NCBI GenBank assembly: GCA_019449635.1
Contig: JAGRPI010000012.1
Location: 78,802 to 142,801, forward strand
DNA: 64,000 nucleotides
Reading direction: 5' to 3'
Source of the DNA: Candidatus Ferrigenium bremense
Lineage (GTDB): Bacteria; Pseudomonadota; Gammaproteobacteria; Burkholderiales; Gallionellaceae
The notes below the pieces were generated by a model. The model made no database searches. It had not been told where the DNA came from and saw only the letters and a program-made list of their open reading frames with translations. Both the position numbers and the translations under genes were made by a program. How positions within the stretch are numbered: the stretch's first letter is position 1; every line of letters starts with the position of its first letter. This document shows, piece after piece, positions 51,107-59,834 of the stretch.

Positions 51107-51125
51107 GTTGCAAGATCCTTGCAAC
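51107..51125. repeat. Short palindrome upstream of lapA
   Basis: GTTGCAAG-ATC-CTTGCAAC, a perfect 8-bp inverted repeat with a 3-bp centre. It may be an operator or part of the adjoining repeats; nothing decides between these. Confidence 0.45.
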
Positions 51126-51130
51126 ACTGC

Positions 51131-51191
51131 TGATGGAACGACTAGCCATCTGACTAAGTTGGCAAACAACACCAACTAAGTCATTGGTTAT
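51131..51191 (+). repeat. 61-bp hairpin element, copy 9 (ihfB-lapA gap)
   Basis: TGATGGAACGACTAGCCATCT to CATTGGTTAT. The stem here is TGACT/AGTCA and AGTTGG/CCAACT, again differing from other copies by paired changes. Confidence 0.87.
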
Positions 51192-51339
51192 GCGCTTGGT
51201 GATACTGCGTCGAAAAGCGACTCAAAATCCTCGTGTGTAAAACATACACTCCGGTTTTTCGCCGTTTTTCTCCTTGTCTGGCCTGCGCTCGCTACGTGTT
51301 GCAGGAATCTTGTTGTGATGGTTTTTCGGGGTGGATGCC

Positions 51340-51636
51340 ATGCGTTATCTCAATTGGGTTTTGCGTGCAGCGTTGTTCGTCGTGCTGCTCGGGTTTGCGG
51401 TCAAAAACGACCAGCCGGTCACACTGCGCTATTTTTTCGGTTACGAGTGGCAGTCTTCGCTGGTGATCGTGCTGCTGATATTTTTTGCCGCCGGCGCGGC
51501 GGTCGGTGTACTCGCGATGCTCGCCAATGTGCTGCAACAACGCCGTGAGATCGCGCGCCTGAAGCGCGATATCCGGGTCAAGAACAAACTTGCCGGCGTC
51601 GGCGAAACGCAGCAGATCCCCATTCAACCCTCTTAA
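51340..51636 (+). CDS. lapA: LapA family inner-membrane protein
   Basis: A 98-residue protein with two membrane helices (LNWVLRAALFVVLLGFAVKN and WQSSLVIVLLIFFAAGAAVGVLAMLANV) and a basic C-terminal coiled segment, typical of LapA/YciS. With LapB it controls LPS synthesis through LpxC turnover. A GTG 9 bp upstream is an alternative start. lapB follows after about 310 bp of repeat DNA. Confidence 0.88.
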   Translation: MRYLNWVLRAALFVVLLGFAVKNDQPVTLRYFFGYEWQSSLVIVLLIFFAAGAAVGVLAMLANVLQQRREIARLKRDIRVKNKLAGVGETQQIPIQPS

Positions 51637-51948
51637 CGATTTTTTACCTTTTGGCGCTTTCAGAAATTCATTTTACGGGATGGCAGGCCGGACACGGCGA
51701 TGCGAAGCATCCGGGGCGGGCAGGCCTGCTGCTCCGCGCTCCCGCACCGGAGGGCTGCGCCCCACCGTGTCGCGCGGGCACCGCAAGGAACCGCACAGCG
51801 AATGACGAGGCATATCGCGATGGATAGACGAGGAATGAGCGCGCATGTGACGCAGCGAGCGAGAGGGTCGCTGCACAGCAGCGGGGAACCCGTCGGCCTA
51901 CTCCTTGCGGGTGGATTCGCCCGTCAAATGGATTTATGAAGGTGCCAA
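51637..51948. other. Repeat-rich gap between lapA and lapB
   Basis: A 312-bp GC-rich stretch with no supported gene. GACACGG...CCGTGTC (about 51689 to 51768) can form a long imperfect stem, and CTCCCGCACCGGAGG in it matches, in reverse, the lpxK-exbD gap. It is unusual to find it splitting lapA and lapB. Confidence 0.55.
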
Positions 51949-53124
51949 ATGGAATTTGAACCCTGGATGCTTCTGATCTTCCCGCTGTTTTTCGGCATGG
52001 GATGGCTGGCCGCACGCATCGACATCAAAGAATTGCTCTCGGAGTCGAGCGCGCTGCCGCAATCGTATTTCCAGGGGCTGAATTTTTTGCTCAACGAGCA
52101 GCAGGACAAGGCCATCGAAGCCTTCATCGAGGTGGTCAAGGTCGACCCGCAAACCATCGAGCTGCACTTCGCGCTGGGCAGCCTGTTCCGCCGGCGCGGC
52201 GAGGTGGATCGCGCATTGCGCATGCACCATAACCTCGTGGATCGGGCCGACCTGGATAACGACAAGCGCCAACAGGCGATTTTCGAGCTCGCGCAGGATT
52301 ATTTGAAGGCGGGTATTTTCGACCGTGCCGAGAGCCTGTTCCGCGAACTGGAAAAAACCCGGTACGCCAAACCTGCCTTGGAATTTCTGCTGGAACTGTT
52401 TCAGAAGGAGCATGACTGGCTCAAGGCGATCGATGTGTCACAACGGCTGGCGGCGGTATCCGGGCAGTCTTACCGCAAGCTGGCCGCTTTTTTCTATTGC
52501 GAACTGGCGAGCGAGGAGATCGCATATGCCGACTCCGCTGCGGCGCGCGGGCATTTGCAGCAGGCGCTGACGGCTTATCCGAACGCGGTGCGCGCCACGA
52601 TGATGCTGGGCGACATGGCGTCCGGCGAGGGTAAGCTTGAGGAGGCCATCGCCATCTGGAAGAACATCGAGGCGCAGGATGCGCAGTATCTGCCGCTGGT
52701 GGCGGAACGCTTGCTGGATACCTATCGCAGCCTGGATCGCGAGGCGGATGGTGTTGCACTGTTGCGCGAATACCTGGGCAAATACCACTCGCTGGACTTG
52801 ATGAACGTGGTGTTCGACGGTGTGCTGAAAAACGAGGGGTCGAGCGCTGCATATCAACTGGTGCGCGACGAATTGCAACGCAACCCGACCCTGCTGGGAC
52901 TGGATAAACTGCTCGAGGCGCGGCTGCTGGAAGTGTCGATGGAGCGGCGCGCCGATATCGAGCTGGTGAAGGACTTGGTGCACAAGCGCACGCGCAATCT
53001 GGCGATGTACCACTGCGCCCATTGCGGTTTCAAGGCGCGCCAGTTCTACTGGCACTGCCCGGCCTGCCAGGCATGGGACAGCTACTCGCCGCGCCGCAGC
53101 GAAGAAACCGGTACTCCTTTATGA
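51949..53124 (+). CDS. lapB: Lipopolysaccharide assembly protein LapB
   Basis: A 391-residue inner-membrane-anchored TPR protein. The N-terminal helix [25 protein letters not shown] is followed by about nine TPR units ([51 protein letters not shown]...) and a rubredoxin-like metal site [23 protein letters not shown]. LapB adapts LpxC to FtsH. It overlaps pyrF by 4 bp. Confidence 0.95.
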   Translation: MEFEPWMLLIFPLFFGMGWLAARIDIKELLSESSALPQSYFQGLNFLLNEQQDKAIEAFIEVVKVDPQTIELHFALGSLFRRRGEVDRALRMHHNLVDRADLDNDKRQQAIFELAQDYLKAGIFDRAESLFRELEKTRYAKPALEFLLELFQKEHDWLKAIDVSQRLAAVSGQSYRKLAAFFYCELASEEIAYADSAAARGHLQQALTAYPNAVRATMMLGDMASGEGKLEEAIAIWKNIEAQDAQYLPLVAERLLDTYRSLDREADGVALLREYLGKYHSLDLMNVVFDGVLKNEGSSAAYQLVRDELQRNPTLLGLDKLLEARLLEVSMERRADIELVKDLVHKRTRNLAMYHCAHCGFKARQFYWHCPACQAWDSYSPRRSEETGTPL

Positions 53125-53822
53125 ACGACCCGAAGATCATCATCGCGCTGGATTACCCTGCCATAGCCCCGGCGCTGGCGCTGGCCGAGCGGCTGCAGCC
53201 CGAGCTGTGCCGCCTGAAAGTCGGCAAGGAATTGTTCACCGCGACCGGCCCCGCGCTGCTGGAACAACTGATGAAGCGCGGCTTCGAGATTTTTCTCGAC
53301 CTGAAATTTCACGACATCCCCAACACGACTGCGCGGGCCTGCAAGGCCGCGGCTGCCCTCGGGGTGTGGATGGTCAACGTGCATGCGCTGGGCGGACGCA
53401 AGATGCTGGAGGCGGCGCGCGAGGCTGTGGACAGCAGCGCGCATCGACCGAAGCTGATCGCCGTGACCATGCTTACCAGCATGGCGCAGGAAGACCTTGC
53501 CGGCATCGGCATCAATGCCACGCCTGCCGAGATGGTGCTGCGCCTGGCGATACTGGCGCGCGACAGCGGACTGGACGGCGTGGTGTGCTCCGCGCAGGAA
53601 GCCGCGCTGCTGCGCAGGCAATGCGGCAACGAATTCTGCCTGGTGACGCCGGGTATCCGTCCGGCGCAGGCGAGCCTCGACGACCAGTCGCGCGTGATGA
53701 CACCGCTGGCCGCGCTGCAAGCCGGCTCCAGCTATCTGGTGATCGGACGCCCGATTACCAAAGCAGTAGATCCATTGCAGGCGCTGCTCGACATCAACCA
53801 GGAAATCGGAGAAACGGTATGA
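53121..53822 (+). CDS. pyrF: Orotidine 5'-phosphate decarboxylase
   Basis: A 233-residue TIM-barrel enzyme, last step of UMP synthesis. [29 protein letters not shown], the catalytic [16 protein letters not shown] (Asp-x-Lys-x-x-Asp) and the C-terminal VTPGIRP and [11 protein letters not shown] phosphate-binding motifs are all present. The lapB-pyrF order is common. Confidence 0.96.
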   Translation: MNDPKIIIALDYPAIAPALALAERLQPELCRLKVGKELFTATGPALLEQLMKRGFEIFLDLKFHDIPNTTARACKAAAALGVWMVNVHALGGRKMLEAAREAVDSSAHRPKLIAVTMLTSMAQEDLAGIGINATPAEMVLRLAILARDSGLDGVVCSAQEAALLRRQCGNEFCLVTPGIRPAQASLDDQSRVMTPLAALQAGSSYLVIGRPITKAVDPLQALLDINQEIGETV

Positions 53823-53844
53823 ATCAGGAAAGCGCAGGGCGGTT

Positions 53845-54783
53845 ATGACGGTGTTGCCAGAATTCGACGGCGCAAAGATATTGGTGGTCGGCGACGTGAT
53901 GCTGGATCGCTACTGGTTCGGCGACGTCAACCGCATCTCGCCGGAAGCGCCGGTACCGGTACTCAAGGTCGAACGCGTCGAAGAGCGTCCCGGCGGGGCG
54001 GCCAACGTGGCGCGCAACATCGCTGCACTCGGCGCGCAGGCCACCTTGCTGTCGGTGGTCGGCGACGACGAAGCGGGCGCGTGCCTGGAGAAATTGCTCA
54101 ATCAGTACGACAACATCAGCGCGCTGCTGCATCGCGACAGCAGCATCTCGACTATCATCAAGCTGCGTGCCGTCGCGCGGCACCAGCAGTTGCTGCGCAT
54201 CGATTTCGAGACGCCGCCCAGCCATGAAGTGCTGAATGCCAAGCTGGCGGACTTCCGCGTCAAGCTGCCGGAGGCGGACGTGGTGATCCTGTCCGACTAT
54301 GGAAAGGGCGGGCTGGCGCATATCAGCGAAATGATCCGGCTGGCGCGCGCGGCGGGCAAGCCGGTGCTGGTCGACCCCAAGGGCGATGATTACGCCCGCT
54401 ATCGCGGCGCGACGCTGCTCACGCCGAACCGCAGCGAATTTCGCGAAGTGGCGGGCAGTTGGAAGAACGAGGCGGAACTCAACGCGAAAGCGGAGAAGCT
54501 GCGCACCGAATTGCAGCTCGACGCGCTGCTGGTCACGCGCAGCGAGGACGGCATGAGCCTGTACCGCACCAATGAAGCGCTGCACGAGCCGACGCAGACG
54601 CGCGAAGTGTTCGACGTCAGCGGTGCGGGTGATACCGTGATCGCCACGCTGGCGGTGATGCTGGCGAGCGGCGCGGATTTGCCCGATGCGATGCGCATCG
54701 CCAACCGCGCGGCAGGCATCGTGGTCGGCAAGCTGGGCACGGCAGTGGTGAGCCGCGAAGAGATCATTCAGGATATGCAGTAG
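53845..54783 (+). CDS. hldA: D-glycero-beta-D-manno-heptose-7-phosphate kinase
   Basis: A 312-residue PfkB-family kinase corresponding to the N-terminal half of HldE (RfaE domain I). ILVVGDVMLDRYWFGDVNRISPEAPVPVL, ERPGGAANVARNIAALGA and the C-terminal FDVSGAGDTVIATLAVMLASG are diagnostic. The nucleotidyltransferase half is absent here and must be encoded elsewhere. It supplies heptose for LPS core, upstream of hldD. Confidence 0.93.
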   Translation: MTVLPEFDGAKILVVGDVMLDRYWFGDVNRISPEAPVPVLKVERVEERPGGAANVARNIAALGAQATLLSVVGDDEAGACLEKLLNQYDNISALLHRDSSISTIIKLRAVARHQQLLRIDFETPPSHEVLNAKLADFRVKLPEADVVILSDYGKGGLAHISEMIRLARAAGKPVLVDPKGDDYARYRGATLLTPNRSEFREVAGSWKNEAELNAKAEKLRTELQLDALLVTRSEDGMSLYRTNEALHEPTQTREVFDVSGAGDTVIATLAVMLASGADLPDAMRIANRAAGIVVGKLGTAVVSREEIIQDMQ

Positions 54784-54792
54784 GAACCAGGG

Positions 54793-54849
54793 AGTAGTGA
54801 GTAGGAAGTGGTGAGTGGGGAGTGGTTTCCCCACTTTCTACTCACTACT
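54793..54849. repeat. Inverted repeat between hldA and hldD
   Basis: AGTAGTGAGTAG (54793-54804) and its complement (54838-54849) extend inward through AAGTGG/CCACTT with one mismatch; the loop is GAGTGGGGAGTGG-type sequence. It separates the two heptose genes. Confidence 0.75.
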
Positions 54850-54900
54850 GAGGTGCGCAGCACCGCTCCACTTCCTGAAAATAATTTGAAAGGAACAAAG

Positions 54901-55899
54901 ATGTACTACATCGTCACCGGCGCCGCCGGGTTTATCGGTTCCAACCTCGTCAAGGCGCTCAACGAGCGGGGCGAGAACAACATCATCGCGGTGGACAATC
55001 TCAGGAACGCCGACAAGTTCAGGAATCTGGCCGATTGCGAAATCGCCGATTATCTGGATAAAGAAGACTTTCTGAAAAAGCTGCAGGACGGTTTTTTCGA
55101 TGGACTGGTCAGCGCGGTGCTGCACCAGGGCGCGTGCTCCGACACCATGGAGACCGATGGCCGCTACATGATGGACAACAACTACCAGTACTCGCTGGAG
55201 TTGCTGAACTACTGCCAGAATGAGGAAGTGCCGTTCCTGTATGCCTCGTCCGCCTCGGTGTACGGCGGCGGCAAAGTGTTCAAGGAGAGCCGCGAATGCG
55301 AGGCACCGCTGAACGTGTACGCCTATTCAAAATTCCTGTTCGACCAGATCATGCGGCGCCGCTGGCACAAGCGCAACGCGCAGATCGTCGGCCTGCGCTA
55401 CTTCAACGTTTACGGCCCGCGCGAACAGCACAAGGGGCGCATGGCCTCGGTCGCGTTCCACTTCTTCAACCAGTATCGCGCCGAAGGCAAGGTCAAGCTG
55501 TTCGAAGGCTGCGACGGCTACGCCAACGGCGGGCAGTTGCGCGACTTCGTCTCGATCGAGGACGTGGTCAAGGTGAACATGTATTTCCTCGATAACCCGC
55601 ACAAATCCGGTATCTTCAATCTCGGCACCGGGCAGGCGCAGAGCTTCAACGATGTGGCGGCGGCGACCATCAACGCTCTGCGCAATGCCGAGGGCAAGCC
55701 GGTGCTAAGCCTCGCCGAACTGCAACAACAAGGCTTGATCGAATACATCCCGTTCCCCGAAGCCTTGCGCGGTAAATACCAGAGCTACACCCAGGCCGAC
55801 ATCGGCGCGTTGCGCAGCACCGGCTATGCCGAGCCGTTCCTGACAGTCGAGCAGGGCGTGGCGAGGTATGTGGGGCAGATGCTCAAGGTGGCTGCATGA
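54901..55899 (+). CDS. hldD: ADP-L-glycero-D-manno-heptose-6-epimerase
   Basis: A 332-residue short-chain dehydrogenase/epimerase. The NAD-binding [24 protein letters not shown], the [11 protein letters not shown] and [11 protein letters not shown] (Tyr-x3-Lys) catalytic segments, and [21 protein letters not shown] are standard. It completes ADP-heptose for LPS core. The ATG at 54901 follows AAAGGAACAAAG. Confidence 0.95.
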   Translation: MYYIVTGAAGFIGSNLVKALNERGENNIIAVDNLRNADKFRNLADCEIADYLDKEDFLKKLQDGFFDGLVSAVLHQGACSDTMETDGRYMMDNNYQYSLELLNYCQNEEVPFLYASSASVYGGGKVFKESRECEAPLNVYAYSKFLFDQIMRRRWHKRNAQIVGLRYFNVYGPREQHKGRMASVAFHFFNQYRAEGKVKLFEGCDGYANGGQLRDFVSIEDVVKVNMYFLDNPHKSGIFNLGTGQAQSFNDVAAATINALRNAEGKPVLSLAELQQQGLIEYIPFPEALRGKYQSYTQADIGALRSTGYAEPFLTVEQGVARYVGQMLKVAA

Positions 55900-55983
55900 T
55901 CCTGCGCGGTGGTTGCCACTCCGTTCATGCTTCGATACGCCTTGCTACGCAAGGCACTCAGCACGAACGGGGTATTTCGTCGT

Positions 55984-56045
55984 TTTATGGGTAGGTCGTT
56001 CGCCCTGAGTAGCCCGCACAGCGGGCGTATCGAAGGGTACTCACT
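55984..56045. repeat. Dispersed repeat upstream of cysM
   Basis: GTTCGCCCTGAGTAGCCCGC and GCGGGCGTATCGAAGGGTAC with a short CCCGCACAGCGGG hairpin in the middle; same family as 18719, 46609 and 60950. Confidence 0.65.
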
Positions 56046-56069
56046 TTCAACTGCCAGATTTAAGATGAT

Positions 56070-56957
56070 ATGTATTCATCCATAGAAAATTTCGTCGGCA
56101 ACACGCCGCTGGTGCAACTCAAGCGCATCCCAGGCGACACCTCGAATGTCATCCTCGCCAAGCTGGAAGGCAACAATCCCGCCGGTTCGGTGAAGGATCG
56201 GCCGGCGCTGTCAATGATCATGCGCGCCGAAGCGCGCGGCGACATCAAGCCGGGCGATACGCTGATCGAGGCGACCAGCGGCAATACCGGCATCGCGCTG
56301 GCGATGGCGGCGGCGGTGCGCGGCTATAGAATGATCCTGGTGATGCCGGACAACCAGAGCATGGAACGCCGCCAGACCATGCATGCCTTCGGCGCGGAAC
56401 TGGTGCTGACGTCCAAGGAAGGCAGCATGGAGCTGGCGCGCGATACGGCGGAAAAACTGCGCGCCGAGGGGCGCGGCATCATCCTCGACCAGTTCGCCAA
56501 CCCCGCCAACCCGCTCGCGCATTACGAAGGCACTGCGCCGGAAATCTGGCGCGACACGCAGGGCAGGCTCACGCACTTCGTCAGCAGCATGGGCACCACC
56601 GGCACCATCATGGGCTGCTCGCGCTACTTCAAGGAAAAAAATCCAGCCATCCGGATCGTCGGCGTGCAACCGGAAGAGGGCGCGCAGATTCCCGGCATCC
56701 GCAAATGGCCGCCGGCCTACCTGCCGAAAATCTACGATGGCAGAAATGTGGACAGCCTGGAATACGTGAACCAGCAGGATGCGGAGGATATGACGCGCCG
56801 CCTGGCGCGCGAGGAAGGTATCTTCTGCGGCATCTCCTCCGGCGGCGCGCTGGCCGTGGCGCTGCGCATCTCGCAACAAGTCGAGAACGCGACCATCGCG
56901 TTCATCGTCTGCGACCGAGGGGATCGGTATCTGTCCACTGGCGTGTTCCCGGGGTAG
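56070..56957 (+). CDS. cysM: Cysteine synthase B
   Basis: A 295-residue PLP-dependent O-acetylserine sulfhydrylase. The PLP lysine lies in NNPAGSVKDRPALSM, the phosphate loop is EATSGNTGIALAMAAA and the C-terminal GIFCGISSGGALAVAL. The short length and VQLKRIPGDTSNVILAKLEG favour CysM over CysK. It uses O-acetylserine, made by CysE at 2528. Confidence 0.94.
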   Translation: MYSSIENFVGNTPLVQLKRIPGDTSNVILAKLEGNNPAGSVKDRPALSMIMRAEARGDIKPGDTLIEATSGNTGIALAMAAAVRGYRMILVMPDNQSMERRQTMHAFGAELVLTSKEGSMELARDTAEKLRAEGRGIILDQFANPANPLAHYEGTAPEIWRDTQGRLTHFVSSMGTTGTIMGCSRYFKEKNPAIRIVGVQPEEGAQIPGIRKWPPAYLPKIYDGRNVDSLEYVNQQDAEDMTRRLAREEGIFCGISSGGALAVALRISQQVENATIAFIVCDRGDRYLSTGVFPG

Positions 56958-57103
56958 AAGCTGTCTTCAAAATTGCTGCGGAGGGCGTCTGCGGCGTTGC
57001 GCGGTACTCGCAATTCTCATGTTCTGTGTGTACATTCCGGTTGCTGCGTTCCGTGCGCCTTGCATCCATCCCTCCTCGCGAATTTTTTAAGACAGCTTCT
57101 TCG

Positions 57104-57184
57104 TAGGGCGGGTTAGCGCAGCGTAGCCCGCCGCATGGTTCAAACATTCGGCGCATTACGCCTTGCGGCTAATGCGCCCTACGC
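57104..57184. repeat. GTAGGGCGGG...GCGCCCTAC repeat
   Basis: CGTAGGGCGGGTTAGCGCAG...GTAGCCCGCCGC and GGCTAATGCGCCCTACGCG form a composite palindrome of a type common in many proteobacteria. It supplies the last codons and stop of the following minus-strand gene. Confidence 0.7.
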
Positions 57185-57638
57185 GAGCTTGCGATTGAGG
57201 AAGGCGATTGGCAGCGGCTTCGACAGCTGCGCGAATTGAAGATTGAAGCGGTTGGTCTACAGTCAGTTTGTCGAGATGTTGAGTAATTGCATGGAAATCG
57301 TTTCTTGAATTCAAGATGAGATCAAACGATCCATTAACCAAGTGGAGTTTTCCTGCCAATCTCCAACGGCGAAAATCTTGCCAGCCATACAGGATGAAGA
57401 CGAACAACAAGTAACATAAGGCTGCAGAGATTGCGCCTTCTAGGATTTGGGGCGCATTCGTTGGAATGTCGAGATCGAGCCAAGGTGCCTTAGTGATTTT
57501 TAGGTCATATGTTTTGACTAAAACTGCTAGCGCACTGACAAACGGCAGGTGCGTTCGGACTTTTCGTGTTTCTTCTGAAAGAGGATCGCGAAATGCAATG
57601 TCACTTAGTTTAGTTTGATGCAACTTGGGAGCGTCCAT
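57156..57638 (-). CDS. Hypothetical membrane protein
   Basis: A 160-residue protein, not recognised. A membrane helix (ILEGAISAALCYLLFVFILYGW) in the middle and a weaker hydrophobic stretch (LPFVSALAVLV) before it suggest one or two membrane passes. The last residues (QARVGRISRKA) are encoded by the intergenic repeat, so the true C-terminus may have been altered. The bases around its start (57606-57641) recur at 57677-57712. Base composition is lower in G+C than the neighbours, hinting at acquisition. Confidence 0.6.
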   Translation of the reverse strand: MDAPKLHQTKLSDIAFRDPLSEETRKVRTHLPFVSALAVLVKTYDLKITKAPWLDLDIPTNAPQILEGAISAALCYLLFVFILYGWQDFRRWRLAGKLHLVNGSFDLILNSRNDFHAITQHLDKLTVDQPLQSSIRAAVEAAANRLPQSQARVGRISRKA

Positions 57639-57712
57639 TGAAGCACCAGCGCGAAGCGGCCGAGGCCGCCGCCATGATGTTTAGTTTGATGCAACTTGGG
57701 AGCGTCCATTGA
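57606..57712. repeat. Direct duplication of about 36 bp
   Basis: TTTAGTTTGATGCAACTTGG and the next 16 bases (GAGCGTCCATTGAAGC) occur at 57606-57641 and again at 57677-57712, with about 35 bp of GC-rich sequence between. The inner copy carries the start codon region of the hypothetical gene. Confidence 0.88.
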
Positions 57713-57784
57713 AGCCTGCCAAAATGTAGGTGGCAAGAATGCCATAGATTCTGTTGGGGTTTGCCGCGTAAACTGGGACATCGC

Positions 57785-59155
57785 CTAAAACTCCGCCTGC
57801 GCAAATTTGGGTTTCGACAGCGCCGGATTTTGCGCGAAGTAGCGCTTTACGCCGCCGAGGATCGCATTCGCGAGTTTTTCCTGATAGTCCTCGTCGTTCA
57901 GGCGGCGCTCTTCGTCCGGGTTGCTGATGAAGGCGGTTTCGACGAGGATGGAAGGGATATCCGGCGATTTCAGCACGGCGAATCCGGCCTGTTCGACCTG
58001 GCCGCGGTGCAGGTCGTTGATGCCGCCGAGTTCGTTCAGCACATGCTTGGCGAGTTTCATGCTGTCGTTGATGGTGGCGGTCTGCGACAGGTCGAGCAGG
58101 GTGCGCGCCAGGTAGGGGTCTTTCACCGCGATGTTCACGCCGCCGATCAGGTCGGCCTCGTTTTCCTTTTTCGCCAGCCAGCGCGCCGCAGCGCTGGTTG
58201 CGCCGTGCTCGGAGAGCGCGAATACCGATGAGCCGCGCGCCTTCGGTTTAATGAAGGCGTCGGCGTGTATCGAGATGAACAGATCCGCGTTCACCTTGCG
58301 CGCCTTGGCGACGCGCCCGATGAGCGGGATGAAGTAGTCGCCGTCGCGGATCAGCACGCCGCGCATGTTCGGCGCGTCATCCACCAAGGCTTTCACCTTG
58401 CGCGCAATCGCCAGCGTGATGTTCTTTTCGTAAGAGCCATGTTTGCCGCGTGCGCCGGGGTCTTCGCCGCCATGTCCGGCATCGATTGCGACGATCAGTG
58501 TGCGGGCGCGCAGCTCGGGTATGTTTTTGGGAGGCGGGGCTGCGGATGGCGGCTGTGTGTCAATTTTGCCGATGCTCGTGCCTTGGGCCAGCTTGGGTCT
58601 TTCCTCGGTAGACAGTTCTTTTGCGGTGGGCGGTTCTTCTGCGGCCTGCATGGTTGCAGCGGGTGCGCTGGCGGCTTCGGGAATGGGTGTTCTGGGTTTT
58701 TCGAGCAATGCCATCAGCGGGTCGAGCGGCTGGGCGGGATACACGTCCAGCACCAGGCGATAGCCGTATTCGCCAACCGGTTTGAGGACGAACAACTGCG
58801 GCTTGACCTCGCTCTTCAAGTCGAGCACCAGGCGCACCACGCCGGGCTTGAAACGCCCGACGCGCACGCTCTTGATGTAGGGGTCGTCATTGCCAATCAG
58901 TTTGGTCAGTTCGCTGAGCGCGCTACCGAGTTCTACATCTTCCAGATCAATGACCAGCCGCTCCGGGTTGTTCACGGTGAACATGTTATGGCTGATGGCC
59001 TGCTTGGATTCGAGAGTCAGGCGCGTGTAATCCTGCGCCGGCCAAACGCGCGCCGAGCCGACGGCAATGGCGGCGTGCGCCCCGGATGCCCAAAATAGGG
59101 GCAGCCAGCAGAGGGCCAGGAGTGTTACGAGTCTTACAACTGCTCTAACGGGCAT
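57785..59155 (-). CDS. amiC: N-acetylmuramoyl-L-alanine amidase (AmiC-type)
   Basis: A 456-residue secreted enzyme that splits daughter cells by cutting peptide stems from peptidoglycan. A signal peptide (MPVRAVVRLVTLLALCWLPLFWASGAHA) precedes an AMIN domain (about 30-130) and, after a Pro/Ala/Glu linker, an Amidase_3 domain: IVAIDAGHGGEDPGARGKHGSYEKN and FISIHADAFIKP supply the zinc ligands, ILVETAFISN the catalytic Glu. The ATG at 59155 directly opens the signal peptide; upstream codons come from a repeat. Confidence 0.93.
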   Translation of the reverse strand: MPVRAVVRLVTLLALCWLPLFWASGAHAAIAVGSARVWPAQDYTRLTLESKQAISHNMFTVNNPERLVIDLEDVELGSALSELTKLIGNDDPYIKSVRVGRFKPGVVRLVLDLKSEVKPQLFVLKPVGEYGYRLVLDVYPAQPLDPLMALLEKPRTPIPEAASAPAATMQAAEEPPTAKELSTEERPKLAQGTSIGKIDTQPPSAAPPPKNIPELRARTLIVAIDAGHGGEDPGARGKHGSYEKNITLAIARKVKALVDDAPNMRGVLIRDGDYFIPLIGRVAKARKVNADLFISIHADAFIKPKARGSSVFALSEHGATSAAARWLAKKENEADLIGGVNIAVKDPYLARTLLDLSQTATINDSMKLAKHVLNELGGINDLHRGQVEQAGFAVLKSPDIPSILVETAFISNPDEERRLNDEDYQEKLANAILGGVKRYFAQNPALSKPKFAQAEF

Positions 59156-59259
59156 GGCAAACAGGCCGCCTCTGATGATAAAACCCGCCATGCCCGTTTC
59201 CCTCTCACCAACCCTCTCCCGCAAGCGGGCGAGGGGGCGAACGAATCGCTGTGCGAATT

Positions 59260-59766
59260 TTATATTAAGCATTGCTTGCCCGTTTCCGTATTGGCATGGA
59301 TTTCCGCGTTGCGGCCTTGCTCCAGAATCTCGAACGCAATTTCTATATCGGCTTGCGGGATCAGCCCATGAGCCTTTTTCGGCCATTCGATGAAAAAGAC
59401 ATTGTGCCCGTCGAACTCGTCGCGGAAACCGGCGGCTTCCCATTCTTCATCGTCGTGCAGGCGGTACAGGTCGAAGTGGCGCAAGTCTAACCCGGCGGCT
59501 TGGTACGGCTCAACCAGCGTGTAGGTGGGGCTTTTCACCCGACCGGTATAACCCAGCGCATTCAGCATGCCGCGCACCAGCGTGGTTTTTCCGGCACCGA
59601 GATCGCCATGCAGATAGATTACCATGCCTGGCTTGAGCCGCGCGGCAAGGCGTTGCGCCAGCGCGAGGGTCGCGTTTTCATCGGCGAGGAAGAATGAGAG
59701 ATTCGCGCAGCGGTCGTTCGTCCCCTCTCCCGCTTGCGGGGGAGGGTTAGGGTGGGGGGCGGGCAT
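59260..59766 (-). CDS. tsaE: tRNA threonylcarbamoyladenosine ATPase TsaE
   Basis: A 168-residue P-loop ATPase needed for the t6A37 modification of tRNA. YLHGDLGAGKTTLVRGMLNALGY is the Walker A, then VKSPTYTLVEPYQ, HFDLYRL and FFIEWPKKA. No start codon lies between the conserved domain and a repeat, so translation must begin in the repeat: the ATG at 59766 has AAGGAG 6 bp upstream and gives a repeat-encoded N-terminus MPAPHPNPPPQAGEGTND. amiC follows 104 bp later. Confidence 0.93.
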   Translation of the reverse strand: MPAPHPNPPPQAGEGTNDRCANLSFFLADENATLALAQRLAARLKPGMVIYLHGDLGAGKTTLVRGMLNALGYTGRVKSPTYTLVEPYQAAGLDLRHFDLYRLHDDEEWEAAGFRDEFDGHNVFFIEWPKKAHGLIPQADIEIAFEILEQGRNAEIHANTETGKQCLI

Positions 59767-59834
59767 GGCGAGCTCCTTCATCGGAGGCGGCATCTTTGCC
59801 GTGCCCGCATGTTGATTCGGCTATCATCCGGACT

